Shown here in pieces: positions 56,001 to 63,483 of a stretch of 64,000 nt of DNA. Made by a program: the position numbers and the translations under genes. This stretch comes from Streptomyces lienomycini (GTDB taxonomy: Bacteria; Actinomycetota; Actinomycetes; Streptomycetales; Streptomycetaceae): assembly GCF_027947595.1 (NCBI RefSeq), contig NZ_CP116257.1, forward strand, positions 1,550,001-1,614,000, read 5' to 3'. Each line of letters opens with the position of its first letter. Positions within the stretch are counted from its first letter, which is position 1. The notes below the pieces were generated by a model, which did no database searches, was not told the DNA's origin, and saw only the letters and a list, made by a program, of their open reading frames with translations.

Positions 56001-56979
56001 CCTCGGAGATCGGCTTGAGCAGGTCCTCCGCGCCGTCGCCGTAGATGCTGGAGAAGCTGCGGATCTCGGACGTCTGGCTCTGCAGCGCGGACTGGGCGTA
56101 CAGCCGGTCGTTCTCGGCGAGCTTGCTCTTGCTGGTGTTGTTCGCGGGGAGCGCCGCGGCGAGGACCGCCCGCTGGATGGACGCGTACTCCTTGGCCGAG
56201 GAGAAGGCCGACAGAGCGCGCGTGCGCTGGATCATGTCGGGGTTGCTGGTCGCCTCCGCCATGTCCTGCGAGAGGTCCAGCAGGTGGGTGATCAGGCGGT
56301 GGTAGGCCTCGACCGTCTGGGTCGAGTTGTCGTCCACCGTGTACGCCGTGCTGCGGATCTTGGTCAGGTCGTTCAGGTCGCTCGCGATGCCGACGAGGCT
56401 GTCGCGGACGCCGACGAGCTTGCCGTCCTTGCTCGCCGCGTCGATCTGCTCGGACTTGTCGAGGAAGTTCTTCAGGGCCCGGTCGGTCTGCTCCCGGTCG
56501 CCCTTGACGGCGATCGCGCTGGACTTCGAGCCGTGGGCCAGCGGGCCGGCGGACTGGTCGCGCTCCTCCTGGAGCGCGGCGGCCAGTTCCGTGGCCTGCT
56601 TGGTCATCTCGGTCAGCAGCTTCATGTTGTCGAGCTGCTGGATGTCGTCCATCGACTGGTTGATGCGCAACGCGCCCAGCGAGGTCGCCGCGACCACCGG
56701 AAGCGCCAGCAGCGACACCAGACGGGTGGAGATCCGCCAGTTGCGCAGGGCTATGCGCGGGCCGGGGCCGGTCGAGCCCTTGGCCGGCTTCGCGGGCTGC
56801 TGCTGGCCGGGCGTGGCCGGGCCCGCCGCCTGACCGGCGCGCTCCCCGCCGTCACCGGACTGGGTCTGGCCCGGGTTCTGGGCGTGCTGGGGCGAGGAGC
56901 TGACGGCCTTGGGGCCAGTCCCGCCCTGCGGCTCCGGCTCCGCCGAAGCGCTGCCATCCCTCTTGAAACGTCCCTGCAC
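53020..56979 (-). CDS. cvnA1: Conservon sensor CvnA (long form)
   Basis: The product is about 1319 aa starting at the GTG at 56979 (QGRFKRDGSASAEPEPQ). The longer open frame upstream is not supported. A Gly/Pro/Gln-rich head is followed by helix LVSLLALPVVAATSLGALRI, a NIT-like sensor domain (about 320 residues), helix EAIISGVLILLVLGVSLVGA, HAMP and an ATPase core (LLAELLENATSFSS, HDTGIGL, MGLFVVGRLSQRHGI). The last 530 residues are a disordered tail with QDQYGQ repeats. It ends in the same motif as CvnA2 (GLPRRVPRANLV, VSRAPDDVRGRLTNLRRG). In S. coelicolor this is, from memory, SCO5544 (cvnA1), linked to development and antibiotic production. Confidence 0.93.
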   Translation of the reverse strand: MQGRFKRDGSASAEPEPQGGTGPKAVSSSPQHAQNPGQTQSGDGGERAGQAAGPATPGQQQPAKPAKGSTGPGPRIALRNWRISTRLVSLLALPVVAATSLGALRINQSMDDIQQLDNMKLLTEMTKQATELAAALQEERDQSAGPLAHGSKSSAIAVKGDREQTDRALKNFLDKSEQIDAASKDGKLVGVRDSLVGIASDLNDLTKIRSTAYTVDDNSTQTVEAYHRLITHLLDLSQDMAEATSNPDMIQRTRALSAFSSAKEYASIQRAVLAAALPANNTSKSKLAENDRLYAQSALQSQTSEIRSFSSIYGDGAEDLLKPISEGNPVIEASDQYAGRALSRVNGLAGLKTRSYQDWLDDSSTKIQQMKNIELKLLEDMEQQARELRNESQQEAIISGVLILLVLGVSLVGAFVVARSMIRSLRRLEDTATKVAQDRLPELVKQLSETDPQDVDTSVESVGVHSRDEIGRVAAAFDDVHREAVRLAAEQALLRGNVNAMFTNLSRRSQGLIQRQLSLISELESREADPDQLSSLFKLDHLATRMRRNGENLLVLAGEEPGRRWTRPVPLVDVLRAAASEVEQYERIELASVPTTEVAGRVVNDLVHLLAELLENATSFSSPQTKVKVTGHALPDGRVLIEIHDTGIGLSPEDLAAINERLASPPTVDVSVSRRMGLFVVGRLSQRHGIRIQLRPSDSGGTTALVMLPVDVAQGGRKPQPKPGQSAAGSGGPAAAQAAAGVAAARRGGQGGGALGGGGAFGGGGGALGAGAPGGRLGAGQGPRAALPGRDTGGRPGAPGGPRGPQSPAGPGQQNRPAPAGAGAGAGQAPGAPQGLQAAGMNAPQNNAPQGQDMFGGTRGPVAPPQRGKRGNNGDAEQGRRPQLPPRGGPRAELPGGNPQPRVPSWSDENAQPPVPRASLDTPRGHDEPDSSRTDLTPRLDERQGPGSTTEMPAVPRFGEPQSPAATAEFARPDFDAPPPRRDEAQNTGQFAQPDPNQYDEQYGRGQYGQDQYGQGGLGQDQYGQDQYGRGGQTAPHDDQFARPEPSAPQQDTGSFVRSDVFGGQPSQPAPHDPTPHEPAPGDRFTGVQGYDNGSTGQHGLPSRQDPDRTGQFEAPRMNGVPGGNDFGAPRPPAPQRPAPEERPAPHSHGAPAQRPGDEWALPPASGPGDGRTPLFDTLETNWFHGDREARAQQEPPAAAPAEPQAVQPQTPAAPQRPATSAWRSSPNDDLVRQAERVRQPAAGGVTTSGLPRRVPRANLVPGTAQQQSHQSGPAVSRAPDDVRGRLTNLRRGIAQGRQAGTGTNQTGSYPRPTHQQER

Positions 56980-57581
56980 TAGCGTCGCAACCTCTGGACC
57001 AGGCGCCCCTCCGCGTGAACGGCGGGACACGGTGTCGGCGTCATCGGGGCGCCCTGAATACGCCCCTGTGTTGGTCGTGAGTGACCGGCGCTGGTTCCCC
57101 CTTCTCGCCGCCGCTCGGCGCTGGTGTGCGCCCCCTGTGCACCGGCTCGATCCCGCAGCGGTCCGTGGAATTCCAGCACAGTGCAGGATCTCCAACAAGG
57201 CCCGTGGGGCAGGCCGTGAGATACGTGACACCACGTGAGGACCGGGTCACCAGCAGTAGAAGATGATCACCCGTAAACCGGACGTATGTACGCGAGTCGT
57301 CGAGGCCGGGAAGGTGTCCCAGTCGCCATGATCAGCAGCGGAATGATGGCTTCAGGTGTGCAATGTCGCTTTAGTCGGAGTGGCGCGAGCGCCGCAATTG
57401 ACCGGTTTGACCCTTGATAAGTGAGCAAACTCACACCCGGATCGTGGGCTCTCCCGGGGTTGGCGGGGAATCGCGTGTTTAGCCTGACGCTTTACAGAGA
57501 AGGCAAAACCGACAACCCGCGCCCTCGCAGGGGCTTTCGCCGCTCCTCGGGCGCCCGGACACGACAGGGCTCCTGACAACC
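56980..57581. other. Intergenic region upstream of cvnA1
   Basis: About 600 bases without a supported gene. They include the minus-strand promoter of the cvn operon (not pinpointed). A GTGAG-N4-CTCAC palindrome at 57421-57434 lies in a stretch that is AT-rich for this genome. Confidence 0.4.
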
Positions 57582-57770
57582 GTGAAGACGACGATGATGT
57601 TCCACAAGATCGCCAACCCGCGACGCACGACGCTGGCGCACCTCGAGGGCGCCGACGACCTGCGGACGCCGGAGCAGCCGGAGCACGCCGTCGAGCTCCC
57701 CACCCAGACCGCCAACCCCCGCCGCACGATCCTCATGGAGATCCCGGCCACGGCGTCCGTCGGAGAGTAG
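57582..57770 (+). CDS. Short peptide with duplicated ANPRRTxL motif
   Basis: The product is 62 aa from the GTG, or 57-58 aa from the ATG codons at 57594/57597. The latter begin MMFHKIANPRRTTLAHLEG and have GAAGACG upstream. The same octad recurs in the second half (TANPRRTILMEIP). Between them lies an acidic ADDLRTPEQPEH linker. There is no signal peptide or membrane segment. I do not recognise a family, though similar peptides occur in other Streptomyces as I recall. Two spaced copies of one motif suggest a bivalent binder, or a precursor whose cores are the repeats. It is isolated between cvnA1 and the FAA hydrolase gene. Confidence 0.65.
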   Translation: MKTTMMFHKIANPRRTTLAHLEGADDLRTPEQPEHAVELPTQTANPRRTILMEIPATASVGE

Positions 57771-57873
57771 TACGACACAGGGCCGCCACCCGCTCAGCGG
57801 CTACTCCCGCCCCTTGCCGCGTTAGCCTGGAGCGTCAGACTCCAGCCAGCTCAGTCAAGGGGCCAAGCAACCC

Positions 57874-58650
57874 GTGCGCATCGCCAGGTTCTCCATCGAC
57901 GGGAACGTCGCCTTCGGCGCGGTCGAGGGCGACCAGCCGGACCAGCTCGTCCTCGACATCATCAAGGGCATCCCGTTCGCGGACTTCGAGCTCTCCGGCA
58001 CCAAGGTGCCCCTGAGCAAGGTGCGGCTCCTGCCGCCGGTACTCCCCAACAAGGTCGTCGCCTTCGGCCGCAACTACGCCGAACACGCCCGCGAACTCGG
58101 CAACGAGGTGCCCGACGCCCCGTTCGCCTTCTTCAAGCCGTCCACCTCGGTCATCGGCCCCGGCGACGCCATCCAGTACCCCTCCTTCAGCGAGGAACTG
58201 CACCACGAGGCCGAACTCGCCGTCGTCATCGGCCGCATGTGCCGCGAGGTCCCGCGCGAGCGCGTCAAGGACGTGATCTTCGGCTACACCTGCGCCAACG
58301 ACGTCACCGCCCGCGACGTGCAGCGCCGCGAGAAGCAGTGGGCCAGGGCCAAGGGCTTCGACTCCGCCTGCCCGCTCGGCCCCTGGGTGGAGACCGACCT
58401 GGACCCGGCCGACCTGACCATCCAGCTCACGGTCAACGGAGGCCAGCGCCAGCTCGGCCGCACCAGCGAGATGATCCACTCCATCGAGGATCTGATCGTC
58501 AACATCTCCGAGGCGATGACGCTCCTGCCCGGCGACGTGATCCTCACGGGCACCCCGGCCGGCGTCGGCCCCCTCAACGTCGGCGACGAGGTCGCCGTCA
58601 CCATCGAAGGCATCGGCACTCTCACCAACAAGGTTGTCAAGCGTGGCTAG
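57874..58650 (+). CDS. Fumarylacetoacetate hydrolase family protein
   Basis: The 258-aa enzyme is of the FAH superfamily. The metal-binding core is seen as [20 protein letters not shown], the Glu ligands in [13 protein letters not shown] and the Asp in [13 protein letters not shown], with the C-terminal [20 protein letters not shown]. Members act as acylpyruvate hydrolases, oxaloacetate decarboxylases or 2-hydroxyhepta-2,4-diene-dioate isomerases. The exact substrate is not evident, and the position before gltX suggests house-cleaning in central metabolism rather than aromatic catabolism. GTG start with AAGGGG upstream. The stop overlaps the gltX start. Confidence 0.9.
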   Translation: MRIARFSIDGNVAFGAVEGDQPDQLVLDIIKGIPFADFELSGTKVPLSKVRLLPPVLPNKVVAFGRNYAEHARELGNEVPDAPFAFFKPSTSVIGPGDAIQYPSFSEELHHEAELAVVIGRMCREVPRERVKDVIFGYTCANDVTARDVQRREKQWARAKGFDSACPLGPWVETDLDPADLTIQLTVNGGQRQLGRTSEMIHSIEDLIVNISEAMTLLPGDVILTGTPAGVGPLNVGDEVAVTIEGIGTLTNKVVKRG

Positions 58651-60127
58651 CGCATCCGCCCCAGCAGTCCGTGTCCGTTTCTGCCCCTCGCCCACCGGTA
58701 ACCCCCACGTGGGCCTGGTCCGCACCGCTCTGTTCAACTGGGCCTTCGCCCGGCACCACCAGGGCACGCTGGTCTTCCGCATCGAGGACACCGACGCGGC
58801 CCGCGACTCCGAGGAGTCGTACAACCAGCTGCTCGACGCGATGCGCTGGCTGGGCTTCGACTGGGACGAGGGCCCCGAGGTCGGCGGCCCGCACCCGCCC
58901 TACCGCCAGTCGCAGCGCATGGACATCTACCAGGACGTCGCCGCCAAGCTCCTCGACGCCGGCCACGCCTACCACTGCTACTGCTCCCAGGAGGAGCTGG
59001 ACACCCGCCGCGAGGCCGCCCGCGCCGCCGGCAAGCCCTCCGGTTACGACGGCCACTGCCGCGAGCTGAGCGCCGCGCAGACCGAGGAGTACACGGCGCA
59101 GGGCCGCGAGCCCATCGTCCGCTTCCGGATGCCCGACGAGGCGATCACCTTCACGGACCTGGTCCGCGGCGAGATCACCTACCTCCCCGAGAACGTCCCG
59201 GACTACGGCATCGTCCGCGCCAACGGAGCCCCGCTCTACACGCTGGTCAACCCGGTCGACGACGCCCTGATGGAGATCACCCACGTCCTGCGCGGCGAGG
59301 ACCTGCTCTCCTCCACCCCGCGCCAGATCGCCCTGTACAAGGCGCTGATCGAGCTGGGCGTCGCCAAGGAGATCCCCGCCTTCGGCCACCTGCCGTACGT
59401 CATGGGCGAGGGCAACAAGAAGCTGTCCAAGCGCGACCCGCAGTCCAGCCTCAACCTCTACCGCGAGCGCGGCTTCCTCCCCGAGGGCCTGCTCAACTAC
59501 CTCTCCCTCCTCGGCTGGTCGCTCTCCGCCGACCAGGACATCTTCACCATCGACGAGATGGTCGCGGCCTTCGACATCTCCGACGTCAACCCGAACCCGG
59601 CGCGCTTCGACCTCAAGAAGTGCGAGGCGATCAACGCGGACCACATCCGCCTCCTGGAGATCAAGGACTTCACCGAGCGCTGCCGCCCCTGGCTGAAGGC
59701 CCCCGTCGCCCCCTGGGCGCCCGAGGACTTCGACGAGGCCAAGTGGCAGGCGATCGCCCCGCACGCGCAGACCCGCCTGAAGGTCCTCTCCGAGATCACC
59801 GACAACGTCGACTTCCTGTTCCTGGCGGAGCCGGTCTCCGACGAGGCGAGCTGGACGAAGGCGATGAAGGAGGGCTCGGACGCGCTTCTGGCCACGGCCC
59901 GCGAGAAGCTCGACGCGGCCGACTGGACGTCCCCGGAGTCCCTGAAGGAGGCCGTCCTGGCCGCCGGCGAGGCCCACGGTCTCAAGCTCGGCAAGGCCCA
60001 GGCCCCCGTCCGCGTCGCCGTCACCGGCCGCACGGTCGGCCTGCCCCTCTTCGAGTCCCTGGAGGTCCTGGGCAAGGAGAAGGCACTGGCCCGGATCGAC
60101 GCGGCGCTGGCACGGCTCACCGCGTAA
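58643..60127 (+). CDS. gltX: Glutamyl-tRNA synthetase
   Basis: The 494-aa class Ic synthetase has its HIGH-type motif at residues 16-24 (SPTGNPHVG) and its KMSKS-type motif as [10 protein letters not shown]. The four-helix anticodon region at the C-terminus is normal. I chose the GTG at 58643, which overlaps the FAH stop. A TTG at 58634 would add three residues. Because GatCAB is present and Streptomyces lacks GlnRS as far as known, this enzyme is probably non-discriminating and charges tRNA(Gln) with Glu as well. It is followed by a 14-bp-stem terminator. Confidence 0.95.
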   Translation: MASASAPAVRVRFCPSPTGNPHVGLVRTALFNWAFARHHQGTLVFRIEDTDAARDSEESYNQLLDAMRWLGFDWDEGPEVGGPHPPYRQSQRMDIYQDVAAKLLDAGHAYHCYCSQEELDTRREAARAAGKPSGYDGHCRELSAAQTEEYTAQGREPIVRFRMPDEAITFTDLVRGEITYLPENVPDYGIVRANGAPLYTLVNPVDDALMEITHVLRGEDLLSSTPRQIALYKALIELGVAKEIPAFGHLPYVMGEGNKKLSKRDPQSSLNLYRERGFLPEGLLNYLSLLGWSLSADQDIFTIDEMVAAFDISDVNPNPARFDLKKCEAINADHIRLLEIKDFTERCRPWLKAPVAPWAPEDFDEAKWQAIAPHAQTRLKVLSEITDNVDFLFLAEPVSDEASWTKAMKEGSDALLATAREKLDAADWTSPESLKEAVLAAGEAHGLKLGKAQAPVRVAVTGRTVGLPLFESLEVLGKEKALARIDAALARLTA

Positions 60128-60142
60128 CCGACGCGGTACTCG

Positions 60143-60172
60143 AAGGGCGGCGTCCGCACGGACGCCGCCCTT
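60143..60172 (+). terminator. Terminator of gltX
   Basis: The perfect arms AAGGGCGGCGTCCG and CGGACGCCGCCCTT with a minimal loop are followed by CTCC. Confidence 0.88.
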
Positions 60173-60233
60173 CTCCGTACCCGCCCGGCCCCTGCGACCG
60201 GCGCCGCCGGCGAGATCCCGGCAGACTGACGGC

Positions 60234-60629
60234 ATGCGCCGCGACGACATCGACCCCCGCTTCTTCGGAGACCGGCTCGCCTACAACCGCGCCGTACTCG
60301 TCGAGCAGCCCCGGCGCTGGCTCGTCGTCGCCGGTCACGAGGCCCGCGACGACGAGGGCGGCATCGCCGCCGTGGGCGACATCCGCGGCCAGATCCGGCT
60401 GACCTTCCGGCGCCTGGCCGAGACGCTGGACAAGGCCGGGTTCGCCCTGAGCGACCTCGTCCAGATCAGGATCCTCACCGTCGACATCGAGGCGATGACG
60501 GCCCACTACGACGCCGTACTGGACGAACTGGCCGCCGCCGACTGCCGCCCGGCCAGCCTGCTGGCCGAGGTCCGGGCCCTGTCCGACCCGCGGATGCTGG
60601 TCGAGATCGAGGGCCTGGCCGCGCAGTAG
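60234..60629 (+). CDS. Rid (YjgF/YER057c/UK114) family protein
   Basis: The 131-aa chorismate-mutase-like fold protein has RWLVVAGHEARDDEGG, VGDIRGQIRLTFRRLAETLD, ALSDLVQIRILTVDIEAM and DCRPASLLAEVRALSDPRML. The position of the last Arg/Ser block corresponds to the active-site Arg region of RidA, but it reads ASLLAEVRAL rather than the canonical RxxxxV, so the enzyme may belong to a non-RidA subgroup. RidA proteins hydrolyse reactive enamine/imine intermediates. The ATG lacks a strong ribosome binding site. It is the last gene of the conserved block before the accessory region. Confidence 0.78.
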   Translation: MRRDDIDPRFFGDRLAYNRAVLVEQPRRWLVVAGHEARDDEGGIAAVGDIRGQIRLTFRRLAETLDKAGFALSDLVQIRILTVDIEAMTAHYDAVLDELAAADCRPASLLAEVRALSDPRMLVEIEGLAAQ

Positions 60630-60672
60630 GCGGTGCGCGCCGGCGCATGTCCCTGTGCCGCCCGGCTTCCGC

Positions 60673-61614
60673 TCAGGAAAGCAGCGGCAGGCCTCCCTCG
60701 GGTTCCGTATCGGGCCGCTCAGGTGTGGGAGCCCCCGGCTGCCCTGGAATTGCGGAAGCGGGCACGGAGGCGGCAACCTTCGCGGGCCCGAACATGAGTC
60801 CGGACGACTGCCGTGTCCTGCGGTCCGACACGACGATCCCGCCCCGCCACTTGCCTACGGGGTCCTGATACCGGAACTGCAGGTTCTTGAGCCGCTCCCC
60901 GAACTGCTCCCGAAGCGGCTGGTAGGCGTCGTCGCAGTGCACGTTCCAGGTCACGTCGTTGAGGTAGGCGTGACAGGCGATGGGGAACAGCAGCGACGAG
61001 ACCACGAGATCCGCGAGCTGAAGCAGGGCGTGCGTGTCACTGTGGCCAAAAACGGGTGACTCGATGACGCCGCGCAGGCTGTCCCCGCCCGATCGGTATT
61101 TGCGGGTCGTCACGCAGTGCACGTTGGGCGCGTTTTTTACCTTCGTACGACTGTCCAGGACCATTATGCCGCGGGAGTGCTCGTGGGCGAGCTGCGCCTG
61201 GAAGGTTTCGTTCAGCGCGGCGACGGAGGCAGGATAGACGCCGGACTCGTCGAACGCGAGTCCTTCTTCCTTGATCCACACGCGAGCGAGGACGCGACTT
61301 TCGTGGGCCTCCAGTATGGCGAGCAGTGACCCCACCAGCTCCATGGCTGCCCGTCGCCAGTTGTGGTTGCCGGCCCGGAGGTTCTTACGGACATCCGCGC
61401 CCTTGATCTCGTGCTGGATCACCTCGGACAGCTGCTCGGCATTCCGTAACTGCGGCCGATAGTGCTTCTTGACGTCGAGGAAAGCCCAGGTGAGAGACCT
61501 CACGTGGGCTCGCGGCACGGTGAATCCGCCGACGACGAGGACCGGGGGAGCGTCAGGTCTGGCGGGGTCGAGCGTCTGCCCGTTGCCCGCCTCGTCGATG
61601 TAGCAGAGATGCAC
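60673..61614 (-). CDS. DUF3800 protein
   Basis: The 313-aa protein starts at a GTG with GGGAGG at 4-5 base spacing (VHLCYIDEAGNGQ). DUF3800 proteins have a conserved N-terminal DE/DS acidic pair, here Asp7-Glu8. Further candidate metal ligands are in IMVLDSRTKVKN and in the late HALLQLADLVVSSLLF, suggesting an RNase-H/retroviral-integrase-like fold. The function is unknown. Members occur near restriction-modification and other mobile or defence genes, which fits the hsdM start 1.9 kb away. Codon and base use (GTTTTTTACCTTCG stretches) is less GC-biased than the genes to the left, supporting recent acquisition. Confidence 0.82.
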   Translation of the reverse strand: MHLCYIDEAGNGQTLDPARPDAPPVLVVGGFTVPRAHVRSLTWAFLDVKKHYRPQLRNAEQLSEVIQHEIKGADVRKNLRAGNHNWRRAAMELVGSLLAILEAHESRVLARVWIKEEGLAFDESGVYPASVAALNETFQAQLAHEHSRGIMVLDSRTKVKNAPNVHCVTTRKYRSGGDSLRGVIESPVFGHSDTHALLQLADLVVSSLLFPIACHAYLNDVTWNVHCDDAYQPLREQFGERLKNLQFRYQDPVGKWRGGIVVSDRRTRQSSGLMFGPAKVAASVPASAIPGQPGAPTPERPDTEPEGGLPLLS

Positions 61615-61778
61615 CGAACCTCCCCGAAAACACGTCTGTGGCCGCCCCCGAAGGGACGGCCACAGGGTCTGCGCAGTCATATGCGCGATGTTTTGCTTGC
61701 TGAGCCCGATCCTGCCAACGCGGCTACGGACGGTCAAGGTGGGCGTCGCGCCGGGTTGACCTTGGGATCGGATTTCGG

Positions 61779-61979
61779 TCAGGCCTGGCGGGCCAGATCA
61801 AGGAAGGCGGCCCAGGTGGTGGAGCGCACCCTGAGGGTGCCGTGGGCGGGGGCCTTGGAGTCGCGGATGTGGATGGTGGCGGGGGTGGGGGCGACTTCGA
61901 TGCACTCGCCGCCCTCACCACCGCTGTGACTGCTCTTGAACCAGTGGAGCGACTGGTTTTTGGACTGCTCGGTGTTCAT
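61779..61979 (-). CDS. DUF397 protein
   Basis: The 66-aa product has the DUF397 pattern WFKSSHSGGEGGECIEVA, then HIRDSKAPAHGTLRVRSTTW and AAFLDLARQA. These Streptomyces proteins form conserved pairs with XRE/DUF5753 regulators (as in the whiJ and related clusters) and probably counteract them. The ATG overlaps the stop of the upstream regulator gene by four bases (ATGA), so the two are translated together. Confidence 0.93.
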   Translation of the reverse strand: MNTEQSKNQSLHWFKSSHSGGEGGECIEVAPTPATIHIRDSKAPAHGTLRVRSTTWAAFLDLARQA

Positions 61980-62821
61980 GGCTCTCCTTGCAGCAACTTC
62001 TCGATATGGCGCAGAGACTCGGCAGGAGACAGCGCCTGAGCCCGCAGGATTCCATATCGAACGGCGAACCCGCGTACAGGTTCTCGATCGGTGATCACTC
62101 GTCCGTTGCCCTGGCTCTCCACATACGCGACCTGCTCCCCTCCACGGGGCGTCATCAGCGTGAATGGACCGTCCGCTCCTGCGTGGTCAGCCGTACGCGT
62201 TGGCATCACCTGGATCTCGACGTTGGGGTTCTCGCCTGTCAGACGCAGGTGTTCGAGCTGGCCATGGAGCACTTCGATGCTGCCGTACGGGCGTTCCAGC
62301 ACAGACTCCTCGATCACGAAGCTGAGCGTTGGAGCGGGAGTGCGCTCGAAGAGCTTCTGCCGAGCCATCCGAGCGGCAGCCATCTGCTCGATCTCGGACT
62401 CGTCACGTCGCGGACGCCGCACGGTGAACATCGTCCTGGCGTACTCCTCGGTCTGGAGCAGGCCGGGAACTGCGAGGACGGCATACGCGTGGAACTCAAC
62501 GGCCTCCTCCTCGATCCGTGCCGCATCGCGGAAGAAGGCTGGATACCGGGTCAGCGCCACCGGACGCTTCATGGCGAGGAGTACGCCCTCGGCCTCCAGC
62601 AGCTGGTCGAGCTTGTCGATGGTGTTGGGCCGGGCGATGCGCCGTCCCTGCTCGATGGCCGCGACCTGCGCCTCGCTGTACCCGAGGAGTTGCCCCAGGG
62701 CCGCCTGGGTGTGCCCGGCCCTCTCCCGGAGGATCTTGATCTGCCTGCCGAACGACCGCAGCAACTCGTCGGCCGGGTCTTCACCTCGCCGAGCGACCGC
62801 TTGTTCCGGGACCTGAGTCAT
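61976..62821 (-). CDS. XRE-family regulator with DUF5753 domain
   Basis: The 281-aa protein has an N-terminal Cro/cI HTH (LRSFGRQIKILRERAGHTQA, ALGQLLGYSEAQVAAIEQGR). A DUF5753 ligand/effector domain follows (YPAFFRDAARIEEEAVEFHA, VPGLLQTEEYARTMF, ENPNVEIQVMPTRTADHAGA). It matches WhiJ-like regulators. It is followed by DUF397 in the same operon and diverges from the HATPase gene at 62946, forming the three-gene set repeated many times in Streptomyces genomes. It probably represses its own promoter and that of the ATPase. Confidence 0.93.
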   Translation of the reverse strand: MTQVPEQAVARRGEDPADELLRSFGRQIKILRERAGHTQAALGQLLGYSEAQVAAIEQGRRIARPNTIDKLDQLLEAEGVLLAMKRPVALTRYPAFFRDAARIEEEAVEFHAYAVLAVPGLLQTEEYARTMFTVRRPRRDESEIEQMAAARMARQKLFERTPAPTLSFVIEESVLERPYGSIEVLHGQLEHLRLTGENPNVEIQVMPTRTADHAGADGPFTLMTPRGGEQVAYVESQGNGRVITDREPVRGFAVRYGILRAQALSPAESLRHIEKLLQGEP

Positions 62822-62945
62822 GGTCTTCCCTCCAGCACCTGTCTCACCACTGACCCCGACAGTGCACCCACCGCAGTCACACAGGCACGCTGTGTATGGA
62901 TGTCGTTGCTGGTCAAGCTACGCGCGTCGGCCCACGCTCGTGGCC

Positions 62946-63410
62946 ATGACGACAGAAACGCACTCGTCCGGGGAGACCGGCCGACTTCCGCTTCCCTTGC
63001 GGGAGTTCCGCATGTCCTTCACGTCGACACCGCGAGGCGCCCGCCTGGCCCGCAGGCTCGCCTCCCACCGCCTTGATGCCTGGGGCCACCCGTACGACTC
63101 CGACCTGAACACCACGGTGACCCTGATCGTGGGCGAGCTCACGGCGAACGCCGTGACGCATGGCCGCGTGCCCGGCCGTGACTTCAGACTCTGCTTGTCG
63201 CTGGACGTGGTCGAGAGGCTGGTACGGGTGGAGGTGACCGACACCAGAGACGAGCGTATGCCTCCGGGACCACCCTCGGCGCTGCCCGAGCCGGACGCCG
63301 AGTCCGGCAGGGGCCTGTGCCTGGTCGCTGCCCTCGCAAGCCGCTGGGCGGTGCTGCCGCGTACGGACGGAGGGCCGGGCAAGACAGTGTGTGCGGAGGT
63401 TGCCGTCTGA
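62946..63410 (+). CDS. HATPase protein (anti-sigma/regulatory kinase-like)
   Basis: The 154-aa product is a single GHKL ATP-binding domain. The N-box is LIVGELTANAVTHG and the G-box DAESGRGLCLVAALASRW. The start at 62946 (MTTETHSSGE) was chosen because the longer upstream frame has no Shine-Dalgarno and covers the promoter. Such proteins act as anti-sigma factors or SpoIIAB/RsbW-like kinases and are typical partners of XRE/DUF397 pairs. It is divergent from the regulator gene with a 124-base gap. Confidence 0.88.
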   Translation: MTTETHSSGETGRLPLPLREFRMSFTSTPRGARLARRLASHRLDAWGHPYDSDLNTTVTLIVGELTANAVTHGRVPGRDFRLCLSLDVVERLVRVEVTDTRDERMPPGPPSALPEPDAESGRGLCLVAALASRWAVLPRTDGGPGKTVCAEVAV

Positions 63411-63483
63411 GACACCGGACGGCGGAGCCGCAGAGTGTTCAAGGCGGTCCGCCATGAGGCCCAGGGGTCGTAGGATCCTCTGT

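Noticed and set aside
52711..56982. A 1423-codon plus-strand frame opposite cvnA1
   Set aside because: It is the complement of the sensor gene, without any recognisable motif or start signal.
56980..57234. N-terminal extension of CvnA1 by 85 residues
   Set aside because: The extension is Arg-rich with no Shine-Dalgarno. The GTG at 56979 starts a sequence typical of CvnA (QGRFKRDG).
57421..57434. BldD box in the cvnA1 upstream region
   Set aside because: GTGAG-N4-CTCAC is palindromic, but the half-sites are in the wrong orientation for the published BldD consensus.
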